Shown here: positions 33,751 through 46,004 of the stretch, piece after piece | How positions within the stretch are numbered: position 1 is the first letter of the stretch | Layout: every line of letters starts with the position of its first letter | Assembly (NCBI GenBank): GCA_025677825.1 | Contig: JAIXMO010000006.1 | Span: 310,001 to 374,000 of the forward strand | Reading direction: 5' to 3' | Length of the DNA stretch: 64,000 nt | DNA from: Helicostylum pulchrum | Taxonomy: Eukaryota > Mucoromycota > Mucoromycetes > Mucorales > Mucoraceae | Notes under the pieces: model-generated | Told to the model about the DNA's origin: nothing | Seen by the model: only the letters and a program-made list of their open reading frames with translations | The model's database searches: none | Made by a program: the position numbers and the translations under genes

Positions 33751-34903
33751 GTGTTTTAATTTTTTACTTTAAAGTTATTTAATATTTAAAAGTTATTTAA
33801 CATAATCACGTGAAAATCACATGGAAGATTATTGATTGGTTAAATCGTCACAAAAATAAAGTTGTATTAACTAGTAACTGCAAAATATTCAGGATTTTTG
33901 ACAAAATATAAAAGTACGCTTTTAATTTTTTAGATCAAAGATATATGTAATACAGTTATTCGGTATTGTTTAACATGAGACCAAATATTGTTTACTGTAA
34001 CTGCAGCGATTTCAAGCCCTTTCTTTTTTGTAGCGATTACTAAACCGCCCACCATCGCTGTCAATATTACCTTTATTATAACTAAAGCAAAGTATTAAAT
34101 AAGCGGTATACTATTATCTCATGAAGAGGGGAGCGTCGCCGTCCGTTTTTCCATAAACTACCAACTTTTTCGATCGTTCATGTACAACTCCGATAAAGTA
34201 ACTTGGTTCTTGATTTCTTGAATTGCAAAGACCTTTAGTTTCTTGACAGTAGTCAAGAAAGAGTTTTTATTCAGAACATCTTACCACCTAAGATACTAAT
34301 CGTAACTTTACCAATTCATCGCTAATAATCATCACAAATATACTTATAATATTTATTCAAAATTCTAGTATAGATTTTTTAGTTTTATGTTATATAAATA
34401 TGACAGCTATGTTTTATTTTGAAAAAAAAAAGGAAAGAAGGAAAGAAAGCCACTAAATAGAAAAGGAACAGCCAAGTTCGTGGCAAAGCTGCCTTGTTTC
34501 TTTTTTTGGGTCATGATGGCTTCGCTGTTTGCGACATAATAAACATATGTAGGGTTGTTTTTTCTATTAGGCTTTTTTTTCTTGGAACACTATAAAAGCT
34601 CAATCTCCGATATAACAGCTAATAAACAAAATATTTAGATAATGTAGATAAATATTTGGAAGTACATTTATATATTTACTGGCAAAGTTATTGACCCTAC
34701 ATATCAAAATAAAAACAAACGCTCATTAGTAGACTTCTACAAATAAAGTTTCTATTGACTTACCAAATCTTTTCTTTTTCTCGTTTTACTTCAACTGTGC
34801 TAGACATGAGAGCACTTTATATAAAACAATAGTGAGTCATTGACTATTTTTAATTGCGTACTTTCTATAACCTACATAACCATGTTAAAGAACAAGAGCA
34901 CAG
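33751..34903. other. Intergenic region
   Basis: AT-rich DNA upstream of the tRNA gene; nothing recognised. It separates the tRNA from a TRP-channel fragment. Confidence 0.35.
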
Positions 34904-35360
34904 CTATGAATGAAATAAAATGCACATTGCCGTAATCATTTTATCGTCTCCCGCATCGCCTTCATTGAATGGGTCCCAAACACGGTAAATAAGAAACCAA
35001 ACTTGCGAAAATGCTTTAAACCAGTTTATAAAGCCATTATCGACGCTAACGTTGGAATTATCCGTAAGACCGTCTGTTGTAACATTACCTATTGCCAAAA
35101 TAGTATTGCTAGTAAAGTTACCAGAAAAATTATCTCGAAAATAATCATCCTCCCTAAATTGCAATAGTACGATAAATGCCTGCGTGAATGCCATAACAGC
35201 AAGCACCATAATAAAAATTACATAAGAAACATTTTTGAGCAGCTCGATGGTAATCTCTATCGTAAAACCCTGTAAAAAAATTAAAACACCTGATATTGTA
35301 GTAGCTTTAAATCTTAACACCACTCACGAAATGAAAAATAACTCGAAGTCTCAAAATACC
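34904..35360 (-). pseudogene. Fragment of a TRP-like ion channel gene
   Basis: Two exons (35360-35328, 35269-34904) joined by a 58-nt intron encode the end of the membrane domain of a fungal TRP-like channel: ILRLRVIFHF, GFTIEITIELLKNVSYVIF, a helix VLAVMAFTQAFIVLLQF, a loop, then WFKAFSQVWFLIYRVWDPFNEGDAG, the pore-adjacent signature of this family. The ankyrin-like and upstream membrane parts are missing on one side, and a stop follows MCILFHS where the last helix should begin. It is therefore a relic about 135 residues long. Confidence 0.6.
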
Positions 35361-35431
35361 GTGTATATATTATTTGTTTGCAATAGTTTGAACGGTGTAA
35401 TTTAAAAAAGAGAAAAAAAAAGGAATTTATT

Positions 35432-37988
35432 TTATACTTTAATCAATGTTGTTACTTTTACACTACCATCCGCACTACCTAGTAGACAAGCATTTGATGA
35501 ATTTGTCCAATCTACAGTGGTGATATGTTGGTTTAGAGACTGGTTACCAAACTTTAACACTGGATCACCTTCTAATACGCGATAAATGGAGCCATAGGTA
35601 GAGTTTTCTGCAGCTGCAGAACATAGGACATAATCTGTATCTGCGCTGAATGCAACCAGCTGTGAGCGAGGAGAGACTGATAATAAGGACGGTGTTGCAC
35701 TGTTATCTGTAGAAGACGGAATAGATGGTGGTATATGATTTGATGATGTAAATCCGTTAGATGTTTCTGGTGGAGGGAATCCTTCCAGTGGGCGTTTAAA
35801 GATACATGTACCTGGTTTATGAATTGACCACTGTGATAACTATATAAAGTATATAAGTACATTTTATATGTGTATAATGATCTTTTTATACCTCTCCATT
35901 TCCATCAACAGAATAAATTGAGTTTTCATCGAAACTGAATTGTGCAGTGCATGAAGGTTGTCCCTTCCACTCTATAATAGATTTCATACTTCTAATATCT
36001 ACAGTATATAAAAAAAAAGTAAATATTTGTTTAAATATATTTATAAGATTACAATACCGAATATACGCATTAGACCAGAAGTATCACCAGCTACCAACAT
36101 TTGTCCATTATGATTTAATTTTATTGTATTAATACTAGACTCGATTTCGTCTTGATTATCAATTTGGAAAGTACCCTAAATAAAATATAAATTACTCGGT
36201 AAAAAAAAAAAAAGTATGCACTTACACAAGCTGACATTGTTTTCATGCTCCATGCAACAAGAGCACCTGATGAGTTACTACTGCTGGATCCAGCGCATAC
36301 AAATATAGGTTCTACGGGACTTGATGATATATGGTTTACCCTATTTACTAGTATATTAAATACAAGAGACTAATTAAATATGTAATACTTACTTGAGATA
36401 ATTATCATCCATTATAAATTCTTGTACAATTGATTTTGATTCTACATTATAAACACGAATTAAGCCAGTATCTGTTCCTAAATAGAGCTATCATTCTTCA
36501 CTGTTAGTGATAAAGTAAAATCTATGTGTTCATAAGACTCTAAACTTACAAATCTATCGGACCTTGCGTCCCATTCAAGAGATAAGATACTGGAAGAGTT
36601 TTTAATCTTTAACGGATTAAATGATTGACCTTTATAACTCCATATACTATTAAAGAAAATATACATGAATACCCCTCTTCCTTTTTCTTTTACAAAGTAT
36701 AATAATTTTGAAGCGTACCGAACGATATTATCCATATCACAACTTGCAATTAAATCGCCTTCACTTGAAAACTTTGCATGCGTAACGGAAGAAGCATGCT
36801 CAGAGAATTCGTCTTGACTAACTATAATAAACGGCTCATCTTCATTCTTTGTTGTTGTGACAGTTGTAGACTCTGAATTTGATTTCTTTGGTAATAAAGC
36901 GACGGAAGCATTAGGCTTTAATAGTTTTTGATCTGTAGAAGAAGAAGCTGCTCTTCTACGTATCAATGAAATACCGTCGGTCATTTCTTTTCGAGTTTCA
37001 GCTACTTCGTGTTTTAGTTTAGCAATGTCATTATCACGAGCTTCTAATGTTGCCTTTTGGTTTTCGACTGTGGATTTTAATGTTTCAATTTCTGTCTGTT
37101 GGTTTTTACGTTGAATACGATCAATATTAAATGATAATAAACTTGGTAAAGCTAAAAAGTAAGAAAGAGGTGGTATTAATTGCAGTTGCCATTTATAAAA
37201 TATACATTTAAAAAAAAAAAAATACTTGCGCATATTTTGAAAAGTAGTGGCTAAAAAGTTGTGTAAAGAAATTGTATAATTATCTACCCATTGTTTAGAA
37301 AAAAATGTTTCAAATGTTGAATCGTTGGACGGGTTTTTGATATAAGGTAAAGCTATTAATTCAAAAGTTAACATTACAGTTTTGTATATACATGTATATA
37401 AGCCCATTTTATTTTATTTACCAAACCACTGTGACCATTCAGGCTTTCCGTGTAATTCAGGTCCATAAATATCGAAAAATTCAATTACTTTCTCTCTTTT
37501 TTTGTGCTGCATTGCTATATATATCAATTAAAACCAAGTGAATAATCCAGACACTTTTTTTTTTACCGTGAATCAAATAATGTCTTAATAAACAAAGTTC
37601 AAACTTTTTTATGGTACGTTGAAATCGACTATCCAACCGAGAAAAGAACCGAATATCAAGATATCGGTAATAGTCAATTAATGCTTGTATATCTCCATTT
37701 GCAATAGCACCTAATAACTCTTCAATAATTTTATCCACCTAAAGAAAAGAAAAAACGCATTGTATTTTCAGATTAAACTCATGCTTTAAATGCCATCTTA
37801 CTTGAAACCCTTTATCTTTATCTGAACGTATTTCTGTTTCTAAAGCTCGAAATGTAGCTGTAAAACCTCGAAACTTAAACAAGTTTTTTTTAGTTAGTAC
37901 TTTTTAGTTTTGTTGCAGTTGTTGTTTCTTGTAATCATACCAATAAATACTCTTTTACAAGTTCATCCACTTGATAAAGTGAATTCAT
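35432..37988 (-). CDS. WDR91: WDR91-like endosomal WD40 protein
   Basis: Twelve exons (37988-37941, 37873-37802, 37738-37567, 37514-37422, 37352-37230, 37151-36719, 36646-36550, 36487-36393, 36340-36226, 36175-36058, 35998-35892, 35839-35432) give 626 residues with all phases consistent. The N-terminus MNSLYQVDELVKEYLLFRGF, the block IDYYRYLDIRFFSRLDSRFQ and FFSKQWVDNYTISLHNFL match the WDR91 N-terminal region; a coiled coil (residues about 180-240) links to a seven-bladed WD40 propeller (ASCDMDNIVRIWSYKG, FLYLGTDTGLIRVYNVESK, LGSADGSVKV). WDR91 limits PI3P on endosomes during maturation. The exon-5 donor is GC (GCAAGT); only this choice yields NMPLPSLLSFNID. Confidence 0.85.
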
Positions 37989-38250
37989 TCTAATGTTTTT
38001 ATTTTTCAGTTACAAAGAAGAAAAGAGAGAGAGCGAGAGCGAAAATAATCCTGCGACCCTACAATAAAATACAGTGGGGAGTCACGCGAAAATAAAAATA
38101 AAGTAGAGCCAATCAAACCATACACGAATGTAATGTTTAGTTTTGCAGCAATAAAGTAGACAACTTTTTGGTGGAAAAAAAAATACACGTATATTTTTTA
38201 TGTATTTATTATTATTATTTTTGATGACTTTTTCTTCTTTTTTTTTTTCT

Positions 38251-40167
38251 TTAAATGTTATTAGAACCATTATATTGATCATATAACTTTTGTTGTTGTT
38301 GTTGAGCAGCAACGGCAGCTTGTTGATTCCATTGAGCAGCATGAGCAGCAGCAACAGCTGAACCGCCATGAGGATCAAGACTAGGAATATTACCAGGTGC
38401 TGGGTTATGGAAAGCGTATCCATTGGTTAAATGAGCGGGTACACCGAAAACGGTGTTATTAGGTGCTGCGTTATTACGATGATTGCCTCTACCAATACCA
38501 TTTCCTCCACCGCCACCACCACCATACTGCATTTGTGGTCCTCCATTATTCCAATTTTGTTGTTGTGGTTGATGATAACCACCATAGTTTTGCCATCCGG
38601 GAGGAGGACGATCTTTACCCCAAGAAAGCTTTAAAAGAAAGAAAAAGAAAAGGTATTAGTTTTTCGTTACTTTTTAAGCAGCTGTTTTTTTTTTTTTCAT
38701 ACCTTGGCAATGCTTCCATTCAAATTAATATTTTGTAAGTGAACAATTGCATTTGCTGCGTTTTCATGAGTATCCATCCTAAAAACAGTTTAATTTTTGT
38801 TAGTCTCCTATATTTTTTTTTCAACGCCTCCTCTTTCCCCTTCCCCCCCCCCCCCCCCTCTCTACTCTCCCTTATTACTTACTTTACAAAGGCGAATCCA
38901 CGTTCAGCTTGAAGCTTAACTTCTTGAACATAACCAAATCTTTGGAAAGGTTGAACTAAATCGGTCTCTATAATGAAGGGTTAATTATTATCGATTTCAA
39001 AACGCGTCATAAATAGTATACTTTACGAGAGACATTAGGAGGTAAGTTTCCGATATAAATACTGGTAACATAAGCAGGAGTTTGATGAATCACAACTTCA
39101 TAAGGCAATTGTTGACCGGGTTGAGGTGCAGGTGTAGCAGTTTGACCTAATATATATATATTGTCAACATAGAGTATTTTATTTTTCACTATCTAAATGT
39201 GTACATACCCTTTTGTGTAGCCCAGTTACAACGAATAGCTCTAGTGCCTAACCATTCACCGTTCATAGTGGCAATAGCTTGCTCTGCATCTGTTTTATCT
39301 CTGAAAGCAACAAAACCAAAACCTCTAGACTTTCCAGAAACGGGATCCCACATAACATGAGCTTCACTAAATAACAAGAAAAAAAAAAATCAATTTTTAA
39401 AAAAGGACCCCCAACAGTTGAAAAAGAAGAAAAAAGAAAAAAGGAAAACTTACGACATGGTACCAAAAACTGAAAAGGCTTGTACAAGTGAATCATCAGT
39501 GATTTCAGGAGCAATGTCGCCAACAAATACGTGGTAATGAGAGGCAGTATCTTCCTTTTGAACCTGACTGTTATTAGCTTGTTGGGCCCAGTTTGCTCTG
39601 ATTTCCTACAAAAAGATATGTCAGCTAAAAAAAGTATTCACGAAGAAAAAAAAACACGTACATAGTTGAAGATCTTTCTTCCATTCATATCTTGAATAGC
39701 TTGTTCAGCTACTCTTTGATCAGCAAACTCGACGAAAGCGTAATTGACACCAGCCTAAAAGTAAAAAAAAAAAAAATTAAATTTTTAGTACGTTTTTTTT
39801 TCTCCCAAGTAAAAATAAATAAACATACATATGAGGTATGTCTTCTGACCTATACATGTAACGTATTAGTAAAAGAAAAAACGCATATATTCAAACGCTA
39901 CTAAATCAACTTACAGATACAATCTTCACATTAACAACAGTGCCAACGGTCTCAAAGATCTCGTGTAACATAGTATCAGTTACTCTTTCAATAACAAGAA
40001 GTAATCCGTATTAGTACTAGGTAGTTTTTACTGGTATATAAACATATATATTTTTGTAGTTTTTCTTCTTACCTTTGATCGAGGTTTCCAACATAAATAG
40101 TGTTTGCGGGATTACCAACGTCTTCAGGTTGTTGTACATTTCCAGCGTCTGTTACGGATGTTGACAT
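38251..40167 (-). CDS. PUB1: PUB1/TIA-1-like triple-RRM RNA-binding protein
   Basis: Ten exons (40167-40073, 39984-39915, 39849-39829, 39754-39662, 39605-39454, 39366-39209, 39146-39022, 38965-38883, 38778-38703, 38628-38251) give 416 residues. Three RRMs are read in order: TIYVGNLD...[19 protein letters not shown]...[11 protein letters not shown], and [11 protein letters not shown]...RGFAFVKM, followed by a glycine-, glutamine- and asparagine-rich tail with a GGGGGGG run. This is the PUB1/TIA-1/Nam8 layout: poly(U)/AU-rich RNA binding, stress-granule formation and mRNA stability control. The third exon is only 21 nt and adds seven residues in RRM1. Many junctions carry AT-rich, homopolymer-containing introns. 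Confidence 0.93.
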
Positions 40168-41579
40168 ATTTTTTCTTAAAAACAAAGTGATAAAAAAATT
40201 AAAAAAGTATAAAAAAAAAAAAAAAAAACTGAAAAAAAAACTAAAAACTAGAGCTTTCTTTCTTTTAATATGATGTATATGTTTCTTTTTTTTCTTTCAA
40301 AAAATAACGTCCTTTTTTCTTTTAACAGAAAAAAAAATAAGAATATATGAAAATATAAAGAGAAGAAGACATGAAAAAAGAAAAACATTTCAACTTTATA
40401 AAAAACGACAAAAAAAAAAAAAGTACGAGACGTCATCGGTTGTCTGTACTTTAAAATGTTCTTGTGGTGCCACTTTTGCACTGACAAAAAAAAGCAAAAA
40501 AGCAAGCCTTCTCGCTTATCTTTATTTTTTAGTGTGCGTATGTATGTATAAGCTTATCAAGTGATAATAATGATAAAAAAAAAAAAGAGTTTTTATAGAA
40601 GCCACTTATTTGTTATTGTATATATGGAAACAAGACAACGCAATATCCTGTCATACAGTAAAATATAATTATAATACACGGCAAAAAAAAAGAAAATGAT
40701 CCTAATCTAAAATAATGGGGAACATGCTCCTGCATCGATGATCTTTCAGGAGATTACAGGTGGAAATTGACAGTAGTTGTGACACAAAAGTTAACGGATT
40801 CCAGGAGATGCATTGTTGAAATAATCGATTGTACGATTCAAAGAGGAGTCTGAAACGATCTCTTCTTTTTGTGTGTGTGTGCAATTCTATCGCTAGATAT
40901 TATACATCATATTTCAAATTGGCAGGTATATTTTAGAGTGGCAGATAGAAGCTCAATCGGTTGGTTTCTATTATACGCTTTGATTTGAGTCTTTAAAAAA
41001 AAAACTATAGGTTTATTTTGTCGGAATACGTATCCCGAATGATTAACTCGCTGTGAGAATTTTGATAAACTAGTGGTATTTTACGAGCTAAACAGATATG
41101 TATATGTCAAAAGGCCCACATAATGTAGTTTGAATAGATCTCTACCTCTTCTCATGTAGTACAGCATTAAAAAAATATCTGGGAGGGGCTCTTTTTTTTT
41201 CTTTGCTCCATCATTGATTGGTACCCGCTTACTGAATAACCTTATTATTATTTTTCGAGTGCAACCTTTTCTGGAAGAACTGGAACAATTAATTATACGG
41301 TAACCGTACTTGATAAATAGGCTATTAGTATATCACTACTATGATGAAAAATAAAATAAATCAAATTACATATATTAATTATATCACGGTAGCATATATG
41401 AATGCACTAATTAAACCACTCTCATAGCTTCAAAGTTTCTTGTTGTGTACATCTCAAATTGGTCACACTAAGCGCCGACTTAATTGTGCCATGATTTATG
41501 AAGCTTCAGGGACACCCTTTTTTTTTTTTTACCTTTTTCTCCCCTTCTTTATTATAAACTTTTTTCTAAAGATAAAAAA
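40168..41579. other. Intergenic region between PUB1-like and RHO3-like genes
   Basis: About 1.4 kb between divergently transcribed starts, so both promoters lie here. The PUB1 side is extremely rich in A/T homopolymers (leader region). No gene recognised in between. Confidence 0.4.
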
Positions 41580-42414
41580 ATGGTATTTTGTAGAAAGTTA
41601 AAAAAGCCTATTCAAAGAAAGGTTGTTGTGGTTGGTGACGGTGCGTGTGGAAAGACATCACTTTTAAATGTATTTAATCGAGGTTATTTCCCTCAGGTAT
41701 GATTTATTTATTACTGTATATTCAATGAATACTAAACTACTCTATTTCTAGGTATATGAACCAACTGTATTTGAAAATTACGTTCAAGAAGTGGTTGTAG
41801 ATGGTAAAACAATCGAATTGTCTATTTGGGACACTGCCGGTACTGTACACACACACATATATATATTTTTTACGTCTAAAAATAATTGCTCATATATATA
41901 CATTTATAAAGGACAAGAGGAATTTGATCGATTAAGAGCATTGTCATACAATGATACACATGTCATTATCGTATGTTACTCAATTGATAATAGAGACTCG
42001 TTAGAAAATATACCCAACAAATGGATTGAGGAATTACAAGAAGGTTGTCCGCAAGCAAAAACTATTTTAGTGGCACTTAAATGTGATTTAAGAGATGATG
42101 AAGTAGCATTGAAAAAAATCAAACCAATTCTATACGAAGAGGTATTTACAACAGACATAAAAAAAAAAATATAGATCAAATTACTAATATAAATTACAGG
42201 GTTTGGAAGTAGCAAAAAATATTAACGCTATTAGATACCTTGAATGCTCCGCTAAACACAACAGAGGCGTTAGAGAATGCTTTGAACAAGCAGCTAAAGT
42301 ATCTACATTAGGTAAATATAACATTATAATTGCTTATTTAAAAAAATTAATTTCTTAATTTAAATAGTCAATTTGGATAATGATTCTGAAAGTCAATCTT
42401 GTATTATCCTTTGA
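41580..42414 (+). CDS. RHO3: Rho3-like small GTPase
   Basis: Five exons (41580-41696, 41752-41839, 41912-42141, 42200-42311, 42368-42414) give 197 residues. Motifs: P-loop [11 protein letters not shown], switch [32 protein letters not shown], the Rho-type ALKCDLRDD (guanine recognition and start of the insert helix) and ECSAK. The C-terminus ends CIIL, a CaaX box whose final leucine favours geranylgeranylation. The N-terminal basic extension ([14 protein letters not shown]) and [12 protein letters not shown] resemble fungal Rho3, which directs polarised secretion and actin at growing tips. Rho3 assignment over other Rho subfamilies is by overall resemblance. Confidence 0.88.
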
Positions 42415-42799
42415 AAAAAAAAATATTATCATTTATAATTACTATACCCCCCCCCGTTCTTTCTTAATATATAACACTATTGTACACTTATAATGTGAAA
42501 AGTTCCCTGTTTATCCAATAATATGTCTCACCCTTACACAAAACGGAAACTCTTTGACACTGATTATTGCCTAATTGGGTCAAATCCCATCCTTTTGATC
42601 CATATATTAATATAAGCTCATGTTAATTGTAATCCACGTTTTTTTTCTCTTCATTTCAATAGTTAATTTATTTACCATTGGATACATAAAAGAGGTTTTT
42701 TTTTTTTGAAATTACCGGATGTTTAAATTTTTTTTTGGATATTAAATTACTCATATTTATGTGTACAATTATAAACACTCTTGACCAAAATGTTTTTTT
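42415..42799. other. Intergenic region downstream of RHO3-like gene
   Basis: AT-rich DNA with a C7 run near 42447 and T/A runs; no gene recognised. Confidence 0.35.
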
Positions 42800-43000
42800 T
42801 TAAAAAAATGCCCAGTTTATCAGCCCAAGATATATTTATTCTGTCATTTTTTTTAGAATAGATAAATCACTTTTCTTCCTCTTTTATTTTACAATGCATA
42901 CTACCCGTAAGTATTTTTTTTTATAAGTGTACTTTTTTGAAGGAGAATATATGCTAAATATTCATTTATTGTTCTGCAATTTTTTTTAGCATTTTTGTTT
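42800..43000 (+). pseudogene. 5' remnant of the CCCH zinc-finger gene, second copy
   Basis: Promoter-like DNA and the first exon match those of the decayed CCCH gene at 13540: shared words include TTTATCAGCC, CAATGCATAC/CAACGCATAA and GTACTTTTTT. Here the start ATGCATACTACCC and donor GTAAGT are preserved, and after the intron the first finger begins CTFLKENIC (C-x7-C), but a TAA follows at once and the rest of the gene is absent. Confidence 0.5.
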
Positions 43001-43005
43001 TCTCT

Positions 43006-43850
43006 ATGTCCGTACAAAATGAAACGGTTCTTCCTAAAGCAACTGCCTGGCATAAGCTAGCGCAAGGCCATGAGATCCGCGAAATTATTATGAGCTACTT
43101 TTTTTCAGCTCTTATCATAAAGGTACGTGCACCCTCTCACAGACTTGCTTTTTGTTTTATTCTAATCCAGACGCATCTTATCACTTTTATTAGAAGAAAG
43201 ACGACTCTAGGAAAAGAATTCTTCGAATTTACCTACAGTTTTGAACATGTTGAGCTTTTAGCCACAAGTAGTTTTTTCCGTTCTACCGACTACACCATTT
43301 CTGGGATTGTCTATTCGAGAACTTCCAGAGGATATCACAGGTAGAGTCAGAACTCTGGCCTCAAATTTGATTCTCCTAACCAGAAACCAAAGAAGGTATT
43401 TCACAAAACATCGTATAATCAATCAGTATTATAAGGCTACTGCTAACAATAGCTGGGGATATTATAGCAGCAAATATACGACCTTTGCTTCTCTCCAGCC
43501 GACCCACTGGTCTTCAAAAACGAAAATAGTGTAATCCAAACAGCAGCATCGTTAATCCTACGATCATCCACACACAAAGCAATATTCAAAAATTTGTTGC
43601 AAGAAATTATGCCGAAGGTGGAGGAGTATGACAATGCTGATAATAACGAAAATATAAGCCTTGTTAAGAAAAATGTTTCGTTTCTATATGAACACCGGCA
43701 GTCTTTCTCTTTTCCTCAATTACCAGTGAAAGAAACTAAAAAAAAGAATTGCTTGCAATATACACAAATTCACTAGCCAATGCCTTGGAAACATATAATG
43801 TTAGAAATACAAAATTGGCCAAGGAAAGGTTTATAGAAAAAATTGAGTAA
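43006..43850 (+). pseudogene. Decayed unrecognised protein gene
   Basis: Protein-like segments alternate between frames: MSVQNETVLPKATAWHKLAQ to an intron-like GTACGTGC...ATCCAG (about 43121-43171), then LLTIAGDIIAANIRPLLL, FKNENSVIQTAASLILRSS, NLLQEIMPKVEEYDN and finally LANALETYNVRNTKLA ending in a stop near 43848. At least two frameshifts and stops separate them. The family is not recognised. Confidence 0.4.
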
Positions 43851-44574
43851 TTACTCTTTTTTTTGTTTTTTGTTTATTTAAATAAAATCACTCAATTTTT
43901 AAAATTTGCATTTGGTATTGGTATATTCGTTGATTTTCATAATATATTATCACCTTAAAATTGGTGTAGTTTTGAATATGTAGTCTTTCAAACTTTATCT
44001 TTCTTTTACCGATTGTCAGTGAATATCAAACCATAAGTTACAGTACTTATACTGTATGCTAAAGCCAAGAGGGGAGGGTTTCCATACAGTATTATTTTGG
44101 CAAAAGCTTAACACAGTTTCTCTTTTGAGATTTAGATAATTACACAAACATTTTAACTTTTGTCACCCCACAACTGTTCCCTTTTTTTTCTCAAGGTCCC
44201 CAAAATAAATAAATACAGTTCTTTTATTATTACAAGATGGAACATAAAGTAATCAAATATACGCATATGTATATATACCAATACGTGAATATTAAACGCG
44301 TTTTTTTTTCTTAAAAAAAAAGAAAATAAATCACTTTACTTAAATTAACCCACACACACAAGTTAAAAATTCACATGAGGAGAGTAAGATTTTACTTGAA
44401 GACATCCAATCAAAACATAGATGTAATTATAAGCATGAATCATTTACTAAATATTTGATCCAATGAAAAAGTAAAAGCAAAAGTGACGTTATATGATTAC
44501 TTTTACGTTTATCTAAGTTAAAACCACAAAAATCTATATTTCATCTCTCTTTCTCGTTTTGTTTTTTAAAAAAA
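43851..44574. other. Intergenic region and HOM6 promoter
   Basis: About 700 bp of AT-rich DNA before the homoserine dehydrogenase start. Two short CACACA/T-run stretches are present; no defined site recognised. Confidence 0.35.
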
Positions 44575-45874
44575 ATGGTTAACGTTGGTATTGTCGGTTG
44601 TGGATTTGTTGGATCCGAGTTGATTGCTCAACTCCACGCTACTCGCTCGAGTGCTAAACGCTTGAAGGTCGTCGCTATTGCTAATATTGATACTATGAAC
44701 CTTTCCGATACGGATTATACCCCTCTTCATCTTACCAACTGGGAATCCGATCTTAACAACTCTGGCGTCAAGCCCGATTTGGATGTCTTTATCAAGTACA
44801 TGGCCAGCTCTAAAGAGCACTCTGTGATTGTTGACTGTACCGCCTCTCAAGCCATTGCCAACATGTACCCCTCTTGGTTGAAACAAAATCTTTCCATTGT
44901 CACACCCAACAAAAAGGCTTTCTCCGGTCCTCTTTCTTTATTCAAGGAGATCCATTTGTTATCTGCCAACTATAGTGGTAACGGTCGTACTCCCATGACC
45001 TACCATGAATCTACTGTCGGCGCTGGTCTCCCCGTTTTATCTACTCTTTTAGATTTCGTCAAGACAGGCGACGAGATTATCTCTATCGAAGGTATCTTTT
45101 CAGGAACCCTTTCCTACCTTTTCAACAACTATTCTACTGCTGTTGCTGGGCCTTCTAAGGGTACATTTTCCGAAATTGTCAAGGTTGCAAAGGATTTAGG
45201 GTACACCGAACCTGACCCAAGAGATGATTTAAACGGTATGGATGTCGCTCGTAAGGTAAATATTTATATATATATATATGAGTAATTTGTTTTGTTACTG
45301 TTCGCTGATAAAAGGTTGTTTGTTAGGTTACTATCTGTGGCCGTTTAGCTGGTTTGGATCTTGATTTATCTACTTTAAATGTAGAGAACATTGTTCCTGA
45401 GTCTCTTCGTACAGTTGCTTCTGCTGACGAGTTTATGACAAAGTTACCTAGTTTCGATGACCATTTTGCTAAATTAAATGAGGAAGCTAAAGCAGAAGGT
45501 AAGGTCTTGCGTTATGTTGGCGTTGTTGATCCTAAGGGCAACAGTGGTGTCAAATTGATGAAGTAAGTTTTTTTCGATCTTGCCAAGAAAGAGGTATTTT
45601 TTTTATTCATGCCCGAGTTTTTTTTTTAAAATAGGTACCCTGCTACTCATCCTTTTGCCGGTCTTCAAGGTAGTGATAACATTATCAAGTTTACTACCAA
45701 GTACTTCCCCAACGGTGTTATTGTTCAGGTAAGAAGAAAAAAAAAAATGCGCACATAAAAGAAAATACTAAAACGGGATGCGTTACATAGGGTGCAGGCG
45801 CAGGCGGTCCACCTACCGCTTACGGTATCTTTTCTGATTTACTCAAGATCCAAGAGCGTATTGAAGGTTTCTAA
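44575..45874 (+). CDS. HOM6: Homoserine dehydrogenase
   Basis: Four exons (44575-45255, 45327-45562, 45635-45728, 45791-45874) give 364 residues, the normal fungal Hom6 size. The N-terminal Rossmann fold starts NVGIVGCGFVGSELI; VIVDCTAS, IVTPNKKAFSG and YHESTVGAGLPV line the nucleotide and substrate site; GIFSGTLSYLFNNY, AKDLGYTEPDPRDDLNGMDVARK and the C-terminal GAGAGGPPTAYGIFSDLL are family signatures, including the catalytic lysine-containing DVARK segment. The enzyme reduces aspartate semialdehyde to homoserine on the route to methionine, threonine and isoleucine. It is monofunctional, without an aspartokinase domain. The codon use is more GC-rich than in neighbours, suggesting high expression. 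Confidence 0.96.
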
Positions 45875-46004
45875 ACACTTTTTTCGTACATTAAGAAATA
45901 AAAAAGTTCTACTGAAAAAAAGGGTCACAGACCTACACGTGCCTTAAATGCAATTACTATTTTTTTCTTTTTTTTTTTGCACCCCTTTTTCTTTCACATA
46001 TATA

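Noticed and set aside
36478..37407. One long uninterrupted frame in WDR91
   Set aside because: It reads through introns with good splice sites; the spliced model restores WDR91-like sequence and WD40 repeats.
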